DNA of 64,000 bases from CAZRCZ01 sp964598765 (GCA_964598765.1 CAZRCZ010000019.1:41967-105966); one strand, 5' to 3'. Shown: positions 36,101 through 44,205, counted from the stretch's first letter. Numbers and translations are program-made. Notes: generated from the sequence alone by a model not told the origin.

Positions 36101-36622
36101 CGCGATCCCGATAATCGTCTTCTCTCGCGCCAAAACCGACGGAGATTGGAAGCCGAGGCGTTGCGCGACGCCATGCTGGCGGACGCAGGCAAACTCGATA
36201 CGACGCTTGGCGGCTCCCCCTTTGCCGACCTGCTGACGCCTCGCCGAACGCTCTATTTCAAAACCGTTCGATCCGACCGGACGACCTTCGGCGCGCTCTT
36301 CGACGCCGCCGATCCGACCGCCATCACTGACCGCCGGGTCGAATCCACCGTCGCGCCGCAGGCGCTATTTCTGATGAATCATCCCTTCGTGATGGAGCAA
36401 ATAAAATCGCTCGCCGGAAGGTTAAAAGCTGAGATCCCCTCCGGCGAACCGGACAAGTTGACTCAGCGCGCCTACGCGCTTCTCTATGGCCGCGCGCCGA
36501 GCCCCAAGGAAATCGAAATCGCGGCGATTTACCTCGCCAAACCCAAGGACGACAAATCCGACCCGCTGGAGGATTACTGTCAAATCCTCGTCTGCGCGAA
36601 TGAATTCATGTATCTGGATTGA
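33176..36622 (+). CDS. Giant planctomycete-type exported protein: cytochrome (PSCyt1)-DUF1549-DUF1553
   Basis: 1,148 residues. After the hydrophobic segment YIFAVILMLQSATFAAP comes CYGCH (69-73), a c-type heme site in the PSCyt1 context (LRLDDREAILRGGDLGPAVVPGNP). DUF1549 follows (TPVDRFILARLEAEGFAPARP, WGRHWLDVVRYTDS, ARCHDHKFDPF), then a beta-rich middle, and DUF1553 at the C-terminus (ELAEWVANPKNPLTARVYVN, VWQHHFGEGIVRTPGNFGKL). These proteins are abundant in Planctomycetes and Verrucomicrobia and are thought to act in extracytoplasmic polysaccharide breakdown; the reaction is not known. Start at 33176 (AAGG five bases upstream); ATG 33257 is an alternative. The 195-bp gap before it is AT-richer and shows nothing. 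Confidence 0.9.
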   Translation: MMTLSETSRFQSKSRDKTRSRRANASSMAYATYIFAVILMLQSATFAAPDDEGIRFFETRIRPLLDENCYGCHSRASGKSKGGLRLDDREAILRGGDLGPAVVPGNPDASLMIRAVRYADTNLQMPPKGKLSDQQIGDLARWIAMGAPDALSQNPSAPTQTDASKTSPTISTRWAFQPPVKSAVPSVKNESWARTPVDRFILARLEAEGFAPARPADKRTLIRRATFDLTGLPPTPEEIEAFLADNSPDAFARVVDRLLASPKYGERWGRHWLDVVRYTDSFDSRGSMDTDPVEIFRYRDWVVQSFNRDLPYDQFIRMQIAGDVYAAEPGKFDPDGIIATGMLAIGNWPQGDADKEKMVTDIVDDQIDVVTRGIMGVTLACARCHDHKFDPFTQRDYYGMAGMFFSSTILPGPGKKTEGSPILHLALISKEEEEARKLREERLKRLDDSLGRARREKGSVLARAKLDGIEPFALAARDGYLKTLTGNEKEFEAIATERRIEPAVLRRWMRYLGYQDPRLLARPVKNIAGLNGVKGLAGEKDSPSLTVNTRNEEVSYVTIKQPARSVTVHPSPSAGVAVQWRSPVPGRFSIRWRAADADPNCGDGVLWSVTAIRGETSEKLAEGKIPNGGKYESEKPLDRDVQSNDLIRFEILPGGDYSCDTTTINLRLEQADGEKRIWDLTETILADSADAEVANPHADSFGNADVWRILDMGHDPKTRGSSPSFFREEWEKRAGRLALQSEIASAGESLVPLALKELLNDLHSAVNAPIKDESPMAKLGREILSPASPLYSEPAPADFPPLQRTAMSAWQASLDQLRANEPKPIQKAVGIREGGVPGTPYEGFHDVKIHKRGSYANLGDEVPRHLPEVLARDGQPTIRAGSGRRELAEWVANPKNPLTARVYVNRVWQHHFGEGIVRTPGNFGKLGEPPTHPELLNWLAAQFIESGWSIKQLHRTIMLSNAYQQSCVGEGASGERDPDNRLLSRQNRRRLEAEALRDAMLADAGKLDTTLGGSPFADLLTPRRTLYFKTVRSDRTTFGALFDAADPTAITDRRVESTVAPQALFLMNHPFVMEQIKSLAGRLKAEIPSGEPDKLTQRAYALLYGRAPSPKEIEIAAIYLAKPKDDKSDPLEDYCQILVCANEFMYLD

Positions 36623-36656
36623 AATGACGTCGGTGTTGTCCGAAGTGGAAATTCGC

Positions 36657-36690
36657 CGCCAAGTCACTAAGAAGCCAAGGAGAAGACCGG
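36657..36690. repeat. Single arm of dispersed repeat type B
   Basis: CCGCCAAGTCACTAAGAAGC and the following CCAAGGAGAAG resemble the CCACCAAG..CACAAAG..CCACCAAGG arms elsewhere. It lies between the PSCyt1 gene and rimO, which are convergent. Confidence 0.45.
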
Positions 36691-36744
36691 GATTTGCTTC
36701 CCTCTGGCGCAAACTTCTCCGCCTCTCATAAGTGATTTCGATCT

Positions 36745-38172
36745 TTAGTCCGCCGGAATAAGTTCTCCGTAAACATCATACGTCGTCGCGCCTGTGATTT
36801 GAGCCTCAATGAATTGGCCCGACTCCAATTTGCGCGCGGATTGAACCAGCGTCTTGCCGTCCACTTCCGGCGCTTCGGCAGGACTGCGCCCGACGTAGAG
36901 GCGCGTTCGCTCGTCCCATCCCTCGATCAGGACGCGCGTCTTTTCCCCGATCCGATGTTGGTTGAGGTGTTCCGAAATTTCCGACTGAAGTTTCATCACC
37001 ATCCGCCAGCGTTGGGCTTTGGATTTTTCGGAAATTTGATCTTCCATTTCTCCGGCGGGAGTTCCCGGTTCGACGGAGTATTGAAACGCGCCGAGGCGAT
37101 CAAATCGAATCCGCTCCAGCCCCTTCAGTAGATTATTGAATTCGTCTTGGGTTTCGCCCGGGAAACCGACGATCACCGTTGAGCGGATCGTGATTCCCGG
37201 AACGGCGGAACGGATGCGCTCGACCGTCTCGAAAGTGTTTTTTTCGTGGAAGGGACGCTTCATCCTTCGCAGGAGACCGGAGTCCAAATGTTGGAGCGGC
37301 ATTTCGAGATAAGGAACGATTTTGGGTTCGGTCGCCAGGACTTCGAGAAATTGATCAGTGATGTTGCCGGGGTAATAGTAGAGGCAACGAATCCAGAAAT
37401 CGCCCGGCAGGGCGCAAAGTTCGCGCAGGAGATCGGTCAGGCGGCAGTCGTTTTGGCGGTCGCGTCCGTATTCGGACAAATCCTGCGCGACGAGATTCAA
37501 TTCCTTAACGCCGCGCGCGAGCAAATCGCGCGCCTCGGCCAGAATGATCTCCGCCGGAACGGATCGCAGTTTTCCCTTCATCGTCGGAATCGCGCAGAAC
37601 GAACAGGTATGATTGCAACCGTCGGAGAGTTTCAGGAAGGCGTGCGGAACATTGCGGAGCGGTTTGCGTTTGAGATGTTCGTAGATGTCCACCGTCGGCG
37701 TCGGCGCGATGTCCATCAATCTTCCATTGCTTGGCGTCCCATTTCCGTTTGCTTTCTCCGCATCTCCGCGTCGCCTTGTCCCCGCATCGTTCCCATTGAG
37801 GATCATCTCGGTCAATAGCCGAAACTGCCCGACTCCCACCAGTCCGTCAATCTCCGGAATCTCATCCATCAATTCCTTGCCGTTGCGTTGAGAAAGACAC
37901 CCCGCGACGAACAACCGTTTCGGCGATCCGGTCCGCCGTTTGCGCTCGGCGAGTTGAAGAATCGCGTCAATGGATTGTTCCTTGGCGGAGGCGATGAATC
38001 CGCAAGTGGTGACAATCGCGGCGTCAAGCGGTTTTCCATCGTCTGCGGTCACGACTTCGCATCCGGCCTGCTCGATCATTCCGGCCAGATATTCATTGTC
38101 CACGGTGTTCTTGTCGCATCCGAGCGTGACGATGCCGACGCGGAAGGGGAATTGTGCGGTCGCCATAGGCAT
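36745..38172 (-). CDS. rimO: Ribosomal protein uS12 methylthiotransferase
   Basis: 475 residues. A radical-SAM enzyme that methylthiolates Asp of ribosomal protein S12. The N-terminal UPF0004 domain has Cys19, Cys57 and Cys92 for the auxiliary cluster. The radical-SAM motif DGCNHTCSFCAIPTMKG is intact. A C-terminal TRAM domain follows (GEKTRVLIEGWDERTRLYVG). Residues about 126-150 (NGNDAGTRRRGDAEKANGNG) are an insertion between the two domains that looks repeat-derived (CGGAGATGCGGAG on the coding strand). It ends a minus-strand group rplS-fabG-rimO with 16- and 21-bp spacing, probably one operon. Confidence 0.95.
   Translation of the reverse strand: MPMATAQFPFRVGIVTLGCDKNTVDNEYLAGMIEQAGCEVVTADDGKPLDAAIVTTCGFIASAKEQSIDAILQLAERKRRTGSPKRLFVAGCLSQRNGKELMDEIPEIDGLVGVGQFRLLTEMILNGNDAGTRRRGDAEKANGNGTPSNGRLMDIAPTPTVDIYEHLKRKPLRNVPHAFLKLSDGCNHTCSFCAIPTMKGKLRSVPAEIILAEARDLLARGVKELNLVAQDLSEYGRDRQNDCRLTDLLRELCALPGDFWIRCLYYYPGNITDQFLEVLATEPKIVPYLEMPLQHLDSGLLRRMKRPFHEKNTFETVERIRSAVPGITIRSTVIVGFPGETQDEFNNLLKGLERIRFDRLGAFQYSVEPGTPAGEMEDQISEKSKAQRWRMVMKLQSEISEHLNQHRIGEKTRVLIEGWDERTRLYVGRSPAEAPEVDGKTLVQSARKLESGQFIEAQITGATTYDVYGELIPAD
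37757..37785. repeat. Repeat-like CTCCGC segment inserted in rimO
   Basis: CTCCGCATCTCCGCGTCGCC reads on the coding strand as GGCGACGCGGAGATGCGGAG, giving RRGDAE. I recognise such words as products of short dispersed repeats. It falls in an interdomain linker. Confidence 0.5.
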
Positions 38173-38188
38173 GATCGAGGAGCGGGTG

Positions 38189-38938
38189 TTACATCGCCAA
38201 TCCGCCGTCGACCTGAATCACCGCGCCGGTGATGTAAGCGGCGGCGGGGGAGGCGAGAAAGAGCGCGGCGTCGGCAACGTCTTCGGGACGGCCAAGGCGG
38301 CCGAGCGGAATGTTCGCCAGAAGTTGTTCCTTCATTTTGTCGGTCATCGCGTCGCTCATGGCGGTCTCGATGTAGCCGGGAGCGATGACGTTGACGGTGA
38401 TGTTGCGCGATCCCATTTCCTTGGCGAGCGACTTGGAAAATCCGATCAACCCCGCCTTGGTCGCGGCGTAGTTGGTCTGTCCCGCATTGCCGGTAATACC
38501 GACGATGGAGGAAACGTTGATGATCCGCCCCGCGCGTTGTTTCATCATGATTTTGGTCGCGGCGCGCGCGAAATAAAACGCGCCGTGGAGATTGATCTCG
38601 AAGACAACGCTCCAATCGTTGTCGCTCATGCGGAGCACCAATTTATCGCGGGTGATGCCGGCGTTGTTGACCAGAATATCGAGCCGTCCCAGCCGCTCGA
38701 CAATATCCTGAACGAGTCCGGCGCACGCTTCGCTTTTCCCGCTGTCGCAGGCAAATCCCTCAACCAGCCCGCCGGTTTCTTGGGCGAGTTGTTGCGCGGC
38801 CTCGGCGGAGGGTTCAGCGGATCGAGAGGTCAAAACCACCTGCGCTCCGGCATGGGCGAATTTGGACGCGATGGCGCGACCGATGCCGCGCGTGCCACCC
38901 GTCACGAGCGCGATCTGGCCTGAAAGAATTTTTTCCAT
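38189..38938 (-). CDS. fabG: 3-oxoacyl-[acyl-carrier-protein] reductase
   Basis: 249 residues of the short-chain dehydrogenase family. It reduces 3-oxoacyl-ACP with NADPH. TGGTRGIGRAIASKF is the cofactor loop, NNAG the structural motif, and SSIVGITGNAGQTNYAATKA the Ser-Tyr-Lys active site. The C-terminal GAVIQVDGGLAM is typical of FabG. It lies between rplS and rimO, away from fabD. Other SDRs are possible in principle, but the match of the whole chain to FabG is close. Confidence 0.93.
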   Translation of the reverse strand: MEKILSGQIALVTGGTRGIGRAIASKFAHAGAQVVLTSRSAEPSAEAAQQLAQETGGLVEGFACDSGKSEACAGLVQDIVERLGRLDILVNNAGITRDKLVLRMSDNDWSVVFEINLHGAFYFARAATKIMMKQRAGRIINVSSIVGITGNAGQTNYAATKAGLIGFSKSLAKEMGSRNITVNVIAPGYIETAMSDAMTDKMKEQLLANIPLGRLGRPEDVADAALFLASPAAAYITGAVIQVDGGLAM

Positions 38939-38959
38939 CGGATTCCCGTCGCGGGGAAA

Positions 38960-39409
38960 TCAGGATTTGGCCGGGGCCGCTTCCCCTTCGGTCGGGGGAA
39001 CGGACTCTTCACTCGAACCGGTCGGAACGACGAGATCAATCAGGTGATCCTTGGCGAGGCGCTTCCGTTTGGCCTCCGTCAGGCGCGCCTTCTTGCCCGT
39101 CAGCTCGCGCAAATAATAAAGCTTGGCGCGCCGGGCGTGTCCATGGCGAAGAACTTTGACCGATTCAATGCGCGGAGAGTGAATCGGAAAGATGCGCTCC
39201 ATCCCGACGCCGAACGAAACGCGCCGGACGGTGAAATTTTCGTCCATGCCGTCGCCGTTTCTGCCGATGCAGACTCCTTCAAAATTTTGGATGCGGTCCT
39301 TGTCTCCCTCGACGATTCGCACGGCCACGCGGAGCGTGTCCCCCGCCCGAAAGGATGGAATCTTGGTTTTCAGTTGTTTACGAACGACTTCGGCAATAAT
39401 CGGATTCAC
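38960..39409 (-). CDS. rplS: 50S ribosomal protein bL19
   Basis: 149 residues from GTG 39409 (GGAGAG just upstream): VNPIIAEVVRKQLKTKIPSF, then GDTLRVAVRIVEGDKDRIQN, FEGVCIGRNG, ESVKVLRHGHARRAKLYYLR. This is full L19 with a C-terminal extension of about 30 residues rich in Glu, Pro, Ala and Ser, similar in style to the tail on L9. It sits at the 30S-50S interface. First gene of the rplS-fabG-rimO group. A longer frame extends upstream, but the GTG gives the conserved N-terminus. The roughly 300 bp upstream hold nothing else I can support. Confidence 0.95.
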   Translation of the reverse strand: MNPIIAEVVRKQLKTKIPSFRAGDTLRVAVRIVEGDKDRIQNFEGVCIGRNGDGMDENFTVRRVSFGVGMERIFPIHSPRIESVKVLRHGHARRAKLYYLRELTGKKARLTEAKRKRLAKDHLIDLVVPTGSSEESVPPTEGEAAPAKS

Positions 39410-39705
39410 GTCGGCTCTCCTCTCCCCGTATATCGGGCGCGTGAACCTTCGTTTATAGAGGAGCGGCCGCCGATTTTCAAGGTCGAAAATGCGCCAATTC
39501 TGCGCCGTCGGGTCGTTTGAGCGATTGCGCGACGGGGCGAGCGTCACGAATCGGGATAGTTTTCGAACCGCGACCATGCCCGGATGAAAACCCTCGCGCT
39601 CCGAAATCCGTGTCATTCACGCCCATCCGTTTCCAATTTCCGGGTCTCAAGGACGAAATTTTCATAGGGAGACGCAGAGATCGCGGAGCCGACTGAAATT
39701 TCGGA

Positions 39706-39927
39706 TCAGTTTGATTTTCTCGTCAACCACCAGCGGCGCAACGCGACGAGCGACCAGATGAATTCCACGACGCCGAAAGGCCATGCCCCTTGAAGGAATC
39801 CATAGCTCGAGCCGAGCGCGCATGAAACGGCGAATCCGAAAATGAACCAGTGGCCCCGCTTCTCCAAGGCGTAACAGACCAGCATGGCGGTGACGGCAAA
39901 GAAACCGAAAAGGGTCAGGCGGTCCAT
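39706..39927 (-). CDS. Small integral membrane protein (hypothetical)
   Basis: 73 residues: MDRLTLFGFFAVTAMLVCYA, LEKRGHWFIFGFAVSCALGS and WPFGVVEFIWSLVALRRWWL give three hydrophobic segments with a basic C-terminus. I know small proteins of this style in several phyla, but no function is established. It follows the 300-bp gap upstream of rplS on the same strand. Confidence 0.65.
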   Translation of the reverse strand: MDRLTLFGFFAVTAMLVCYALEKRGHWFIFGFAVSCALGSSYGFLQGAWPFGVVEFIWSLVALRRWWLTRKSN

Positions 39928-39996
39928 CCCTCAATATCGCAGAACGAAAAGAGGGAGTAGAGGCAAATTTGATTGTGCGAGGTCACGGAGACATTT

Positions 39997-40026
39997 GAAC
40001 CACCAAGGCACGAAGACGCCAAGAAA
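39997..40026. repeat. Single arm of dispersed repeat type B
   Basis: GAACCACCAAGGCACGAAGA followed by CGCCAAG. It lies in the gap upstream of the TIM-barrel gene. Confidence 0.55.
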
Positions 40027-40150
40027 TCCGAATATGAGGATCGGACATTAACGCGCATATGCGATCACTCTTTTGCCGTTGACTTCGCCTTCCCCATTCA
40101 AGAGCATCGTTTCGCAATTGAATTTTACGGTCGCGGAGGAAAGATTCGGC

Positions 40151-41047
40151 ATGGAATCGAAATTAAATCGAAGAGATTTTTTGGGCGCGGGGGTTGCGAC
40201 AGCGGCGGTGGGATTGGCCGGTTCGCGGTTGGCGGGATTGGCGGGCGCGGCGACCGCCGGAGAGTCACGCTACAAAAAATCGCTGATGTTCGGGATGGTC
40301 CCCAAGGCCGCGACGCTGGAGGACCGGGTAAAAATGGCCAAGGACGCCGGATTCGAGGCGATTGAAGTGGACACGATGTCCGATCCGAAGGAAGTCGAGG
40401 CGATGAAGAGCGCGACGCAGAAGAACGGCATCCACGTCGAGGCCATCGTTTGCTCCAAGCATTGGTCGCATCCCCTTTCCGATCCCGATCCGAAAGTCGC
40501 CGAGCAAACAATGGAGGCGATGCGCGTGAGTTTGAAGAACGCGAAGGATTTGGGCGCGGGGGTCGTGTTGCTCGTTCCGGCGGTCGTCACGCCGAAGGTC
40601 CGCTACGCCGACGCCTATTCTCGCTCCCAAGAGCGCATCCGCCAGTTGATCCCCGTCGCGCAGGAGAACAATTCCATCATCGCCGTCGAGGACGTGTGGA
40701 ATAAATTTCTGCTGAGTCCGATTGAATTCAAACGCTACCTCGACGAGATCAACAGTCCGTTTGTTCGCTCGTGGTTCGACGTCGGCAACATCGTCGCCTA
40801 CGGTTATCCGCAGGATTGGATTCGGACGCTGGGGAATTTGATCGTCCGCGTCCATATCAAGGATTTCGACGCGAACAAGCATCAATGGAAACCGTTGCGC
40901 GAGGGAAGCATTGATTGGCCGGAGGTCATGCGGGCGTTCGGCGAGGTGAATTACAAGGGCTACATCGCCGCCGAAGTCGAAGGGGGCGATCTGGCGCATT
41001 TGACCGAAGTGGCGAAGCGGATGGATTTGATTTTTGAGGGAAAGTGA
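40151..41047 (+). CDS. Xylose-isomerase-like TIM-barrel protein with Tat signal
   Basis: 298 residues from ATG 40151 (GGAGGAAA upstream). KLNRRDFLGAGVATAAVGLA is a twin-arginine signal. The rest is an AP-endonuclease-2/sugar phosphate isomerase-epimerase barrel: DRVKMAKDAGFEAIEVDTMS, VLLVPAVVTP, IIAVEDVWNKF, VRSWFDVGNIVAYGYPQDWI, VRVHIKDFDA, GYIAAEVEGGD. Acidic and His residues for a metal site are present (Glu in VED, Asp in FDVGN, His in VHIKD, Glu in AEVEG). Probably acts on a sugar or polyol outside the cytoplasm. It overlaps or abuts the next gene. Confidence 0.82.
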   Translation: MESKLNRRDFLGAGVATAAVGLAGSRLAGLAGAATAGESRYKKSLMFGMVPKAATLEDRVKMAKDAGFEAIEVDTMSDPKEVEAMKSATQKNGIHVEAIVCSKHWSHPLSDPDPKVAEQTMEAMRVSLKNAKDLGAGVVLLVPAVVTPKVRYADAYSRSQERIRQLIPVAQENNSIIAVEDVWNKFLLSPIEFKRYLDEINSPFVRSWFDVGNIVAYGYPQDWIRTLGNLIVRVHIKDFDANKHQWKPLREGSIDWPEVMRAFGEVNYKGYIAAEVEGGDLAHLTEVAKRMDLIFEGK

Positions 41048-41055
41048 GGGGGAAA

Positions 41056-43227
41056 ATGTTTTTTTTAATTCCGACATTACAGAGTTTTGCGGGCGACCCG
41101 ACGGGTCGACCCTACGGGAAACCGCATTTGTCAGGGGCGACCCGTTGGGTCGCCCTCCGAGTATATTACGCGTGGGCGTGTGTTTTGATCTCCCTCGCGT
41201 CCTCGCGAGCGACGGCGCAAATGCAAAGGGGCGATTGGCACACGGCGGAATACCCGGGGCGCGACATGATCATGTGGCAAAGCGTCCTGCAGGATTTGAA
41301 AACTTCCTTCCCGCGCGGCGGATCGCCGGTCACGGTCGGGCCGTTCTGGCAGGATGATCGGACGATTTATTCGTTGAAGGAACTGGGGCTATCCGAGCCA
41401 ATCAAACTCCTCATGCCCGGCAATGAGAGCGTTGTCGTATTGACCAAGACGGGTCCATCGGAAGTGCGCAGTGGCAAGACTTCCCCTGCGTCGGTTCCCG
41501 GAATTTCAAATCAAGTCAAATTGGGCGACGCAACTTATGCCATCGTTGATTCGCGCCTAGTTAAAGTGACACTTCAAGGAAACCAACCTATCACGGACAT
41601 CGGCAAAAGGGGATTGCCTGACAGTGATGCGCGGAACGTCGCATTGAGTCCCAACGGCGAGCTGTATGTCGCCACCGCCAGCGGCATCGGCATTCTTTCG
41701 CCCGATGGGAAATGGCGGCATCTGACGGGCAAGGAAGGTGGCTTGCCGGTCAATGATGTGACCTGCCTTTCGTTCGCGCCCGATGGAACACTTTGGGTCG
41801 GCACGAAAATCGGCGCGGCGCGGCGGAACAAGGACGGCCAATGGAATTACCGCATGGGACCGCGATGGATGATCGGCGACGAGGTGCTGGACATCGCGGC
41901 CATCGAGAACGGCGGCGCGTGGATTTTGACCAAAGAGAGCCTCACGCATTTGGTTCCCAAGAAAATGACGCTCCGCCAGAAAGCGAAAATCTACGACGAG
42001 ATCACGCAGAAGCGGCACGTCCGATACGGCGCGGTGACGGAATGTTACTTTAACAAGAAGGACGACATGGATTCGTGGAAGGTGCAGGATAACGACAACG
42101 ACGGACTTTGGACTTCGATTTACCTCGGCGCGAAATGTTTTGAATACGCCGTGACCAAAGACCCGGAGGCCAAGCGGCTCGCCAAACTTCATTTCGATTT
42201 CATGGCGCGACTGGAAACGGCCAGCGGCCTTCCCGGTTACGTCGCGCGGAGCGTCCGCCCCGACACATTCGATCCGGCGGGACACGAACATTACAATTAC
42301 AAGGGGGGCGGCGAGTGGCACGAATCCAAAAGCGAGCCGGGCTGGCAATGGAAATCGGACACGAGTTCGGATGAACTCAGCGGCCATTATTTCGCGTGGG
42401 GCGTGTATTACGATTTGATCGCCAAGGGGGACCCCAAGGAAGAGGAGCGCGTGAAATCGCTCGTGCGCGCCACGACCAATTATCTGATTGATCATGATTA
42501 TTTATTTTTGGACGTGGACGGCTTACCGACCCGATGGGGGGCTTATTCGCCGCGACTTCTGAACGGCGACATGCTTTGGATTGACGAACGGGGACTGCAC
42601 TCCCTTTGCCTGATGGCCCACTTGAAGGTGGCGATGCACATCACCGGCGATGAAAAAATCAAACAAGCCTATCGGGAGTTGATTGACAAATACTTCTACG
42701 ACGTGAACGTCATGCAGGCCAAGGAAATGATCCCGAACAATCCCTACGGCGCCGTGAACCACTCCGACGACGAAATGGCGTGGATGGCCTATTATCATCT
42801 GCTCACCTACCCCGACGAGAAGGACCGCCAACATTGGCGTTATCGCTACTCGGCGGCGCGTTCGATGCGCGCGAACGTCGAGGAGAAGGCGTCGCTGTAT
42901 GATTTCATCTTCGCCTTGGAATTGCCCAAATGGGCGCATGTCGCCGACGGCGTGGACAATTTGGAGCGATGGCCGCTCGATCTGCGCGAATGGAGAACAC
43001 GCAACGGCCACCGCGACGACGTGACCGTGGACAAGCATCTGAGCCGCCATAATCAGGTTTTACTGGCCGAGGCATTGAACGTTGACGAAAACGTTCCGCA
43101 CAAATGGAACCACGATCCCTACTCAGCCAACGAGGGAAGCGACAATCCTTCTGAACAGGAAGGGGGACCGTGGCTACTCCCCTACTGGATGGCCGTGTAT
43201 CACGGGTTGATTATTGAGAAAGAGTGA
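41056..43227 (+). CDS. Exported protein: regulator-propeller repeats plus alpha-toroid domain
   Basis: About 723 residues. Two starts are plausible: ATG 41056 (GAGGGGG upstream) or GTG 41044, which overlaps the previous stop. The N-terminal signal region contains DPTGRPYGKPHLSGATRWVA, encoded by paired palindromes, then a hydrophobic YAWACVLISLASSRATAQ. Residues about 150-280 have propeller repeats (NVALSPNGELYVATASGIGI, CLSFAPDGTLWVGTKIGAAR). Residues about 300-720 look like an (alpha/alpha) barrel (ECYFNKKDDMDSWK, DELSGHYFAWGVYYDL, GLHSLCLMAHLKVAMHITGD). No catalytic site is certain; likely a carbohydrate-active or binding protein in the periplasm. Confidence 0.7.
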   Translation: MFFLIPTLQSFAGDPTGRPYGKPHLSGATRWVALRVYYAWACVLISLASSRATAQMQRGDWHTAEYPGRDMIMWQSVLQDLKTSFPRGGSPVTVGPFWQDDRTIYSLKELGLSEPIKLLMPGNESVVVLTKTGPSEVRSGKTSPASVPGISNQVKLGDATYAIVDSRLVKVTLQGNQPITDIGKRGLPDSDARNVALSPNGELYVATASGIGILSPDGKWRHLTGKEGGLPVNDVTCLSFAPDGTLWVGTKIGAARRNKDGQWNYRMGPRWMIGDEVLDIAAIENGGAWILTKESLTHLVPKKMTLRQKAKIYDEITQKRHVRYGAVTECYFNKKDDMDSWKVQDNDNDGLWTSIYLGAKCFEYAVTKDPEAKRLAKLHFDFMARLETASGLPGYVARSVRPDTFDPAGHEHYNYKGGGEWHESKSEPGWQWKSDTSSDELSGHYFAWGVYYDLIAKGDPKEEERVKSLVRATTNYLIDHDYLFLDVDGLPTRWGAYSPRLLNGDMLWIDERGLHSLCLMAHLKVAMHITGDEKIKQAYRELIDKYFYDVNVMQAKEMIPNNPYGAVNHSDDEMAWMAYYHLLTYPDEKDRQHWRYRYSAARSMRANVEEKASLYDFIFALELPKWAHVADGVDNLERWPLDLREWRTRNGHRDDVTVDKHLSRHNQVLLAEALNVDENVPHKWNHDPYSANEGSDNPSEQEGGPWLLPYWMAVYHGLIIEKE
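41091..41158. repeat. Pair of palindromes encoding the DPTGRPY peptide
   Basis: GGGCGACCC-GAC-GGGTCGACC at 41091 onward and the perfect GGGCGACCC-GTT-GGGTCGCCC at 41135-41155, 35 bp apart. Both sit inside the signal-peptide coding part of the alpha-toroid gene. Confidence 0.75.
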
Positions 43228-43236
43228 ACGGTAGCG

Positions 43237-44199
43237 TTATTTCTTCTTAACCAGCGACGCGAATTCAATGTAGTTGCCGTCGGGATCGGCGAGGAACATG
43301 ACCCGCGCGAGCGTTCCGAAATCCGAAGCGGGAATCGCGGGTTTGACTCCGCGCTTTTCGAGTTCCGCCTGAACCGCGTCCACGTCCTTCACGAGAAACG
43401 TGAAGTAGCGGATACCGACGGCGTCGCTCCATTTTCCGGTTTGAATCGGCAAGTCTTTGTCAAACGTCCAGAATTTGATGACGCTTTTTCCGGCGACGAA
43501 ACTGTATTTGGTCGGTCCGCCGCCGGGAAAAAGGGAACGCGAAGGAAGTTCCTTGAGTCCGAGAATTTTTCCGTAGAACTCGCGCGATTTTTCGATGTTC
43601 TTGACCGTCAGGCCGACCATCGCGCGGTCGGAGGCGGAAGCGTCGCCGCCGGGCGCGGATTCCAAAATCTCCAACTGATTTCCGTCGGGGTCATAAATAA
43701 AAATGAGCCTCATGCCGCGGTCCTTTCCCAAGATCGCGGGTTTAGTGAGTCCCTTCGCTACGGCATTTTGCTGGATCAGCTCCAGATCGGGCATCGTAAG
43801 CGTCAGAAGACGAAGACCAATCGCGGCGTTAATTCCGCCCGGATTTTTCGCGGGGGTCGGCGAGTAAAGGAGGGCCTTGATCGTCGTGCTTCCGTATTGA
43901 AACCGAAGCATCTTGCCGCCGTCGGGAAGCGTGAGGGGCGCGACTTCCTTGAGCCCCAATACGCCACCGTAAAACTCCTTTGTTTTGTCTTCAGAGGAAA
44001 CAACCAAACCCACGTCGAGGCTCGGTTTCATCGCGCCGAGGAACGCGGGCATCGCGGGTTGATCTTGCGCGTGGGAGGAAGAGGGGAATAAACACAAAGA
44101 CACAAAGAAGACACAAAGAGCACAAAGAACAAATAAATTTACATTTTTCTCTCCGTGAACTTTATGGCTTCTTCGCGTCTTCGTGTTTATCATCTTCAT
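43237..44199 (-). CDS. Exported protein with two VOC (glyoxalase-like) domains
   Basis: 320 residues. The signal peptide contains LFVLCALCVFFVSLCLF and ends at SHAQ; its hydrophobic core is encoded by a repeat (CTTTGTGTCTT units). Domain 1 at about 60-185 (KPSLDVGLVVSSEDKTKEFY, FIYDPDGNQLEILES) and domain 2 at about 195-315 (AMVGLTVKNIEKSREFYGKI, FLADPDGNYIEFASL) are vicinal-oxygen-chelate folds with the PDGN..E metal-site pattern. A periplasmic VOC protein is unusual; the reaction cannot be told. It is convergent with the alpha-toroid gene and follows the DUF1080 gene by 6 bp, so likely cotranscribed. Confidence 0.8.
   Translation of the reverse strand: MKMINTKTRRSHKVHGEKNVNLFVLCALCVFFVSLCLFPSSSHAQDQPAMPAFLGAMKPSLDVGLVVSSEDKTKEFYGGVLGLKEVAPLTLPDGGKMLRFQYGSTTIKALLYSPTPAKNPGGINAAIGLRLLTLTMPDLELIQQNAVAKGLTKPAILGKDRGMRLIFIYDPDGNQLEILESAPGGDASASDRAMVGLTVKNIEKSREFYGKILGLKELPSRSLFPGGGPTKYSFVAGKSVIKFWTFDKDLPIQTGKWSDAVGIRYFTFLVKDVDAVQAELEKRGVKPAIPASDFGTLARVMFLADPDGNYIEFASLVKKK
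44087..44189. repeat. Inverted pair of CACAAAGA/TCTTCGTG repeats spanning the VOC signal peptide
   Basis: The left arm 44087-44125 is a run of ACACAAAGA-type units. The right arm near 44163-44189 reads GGCTTCTTCGCGTCTTCGTG. On the coding (minus) strand the run encodes the signal-peptide core. Confidence 0.7.
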
Positions 44200-44205
44200 T
44201 CCATC

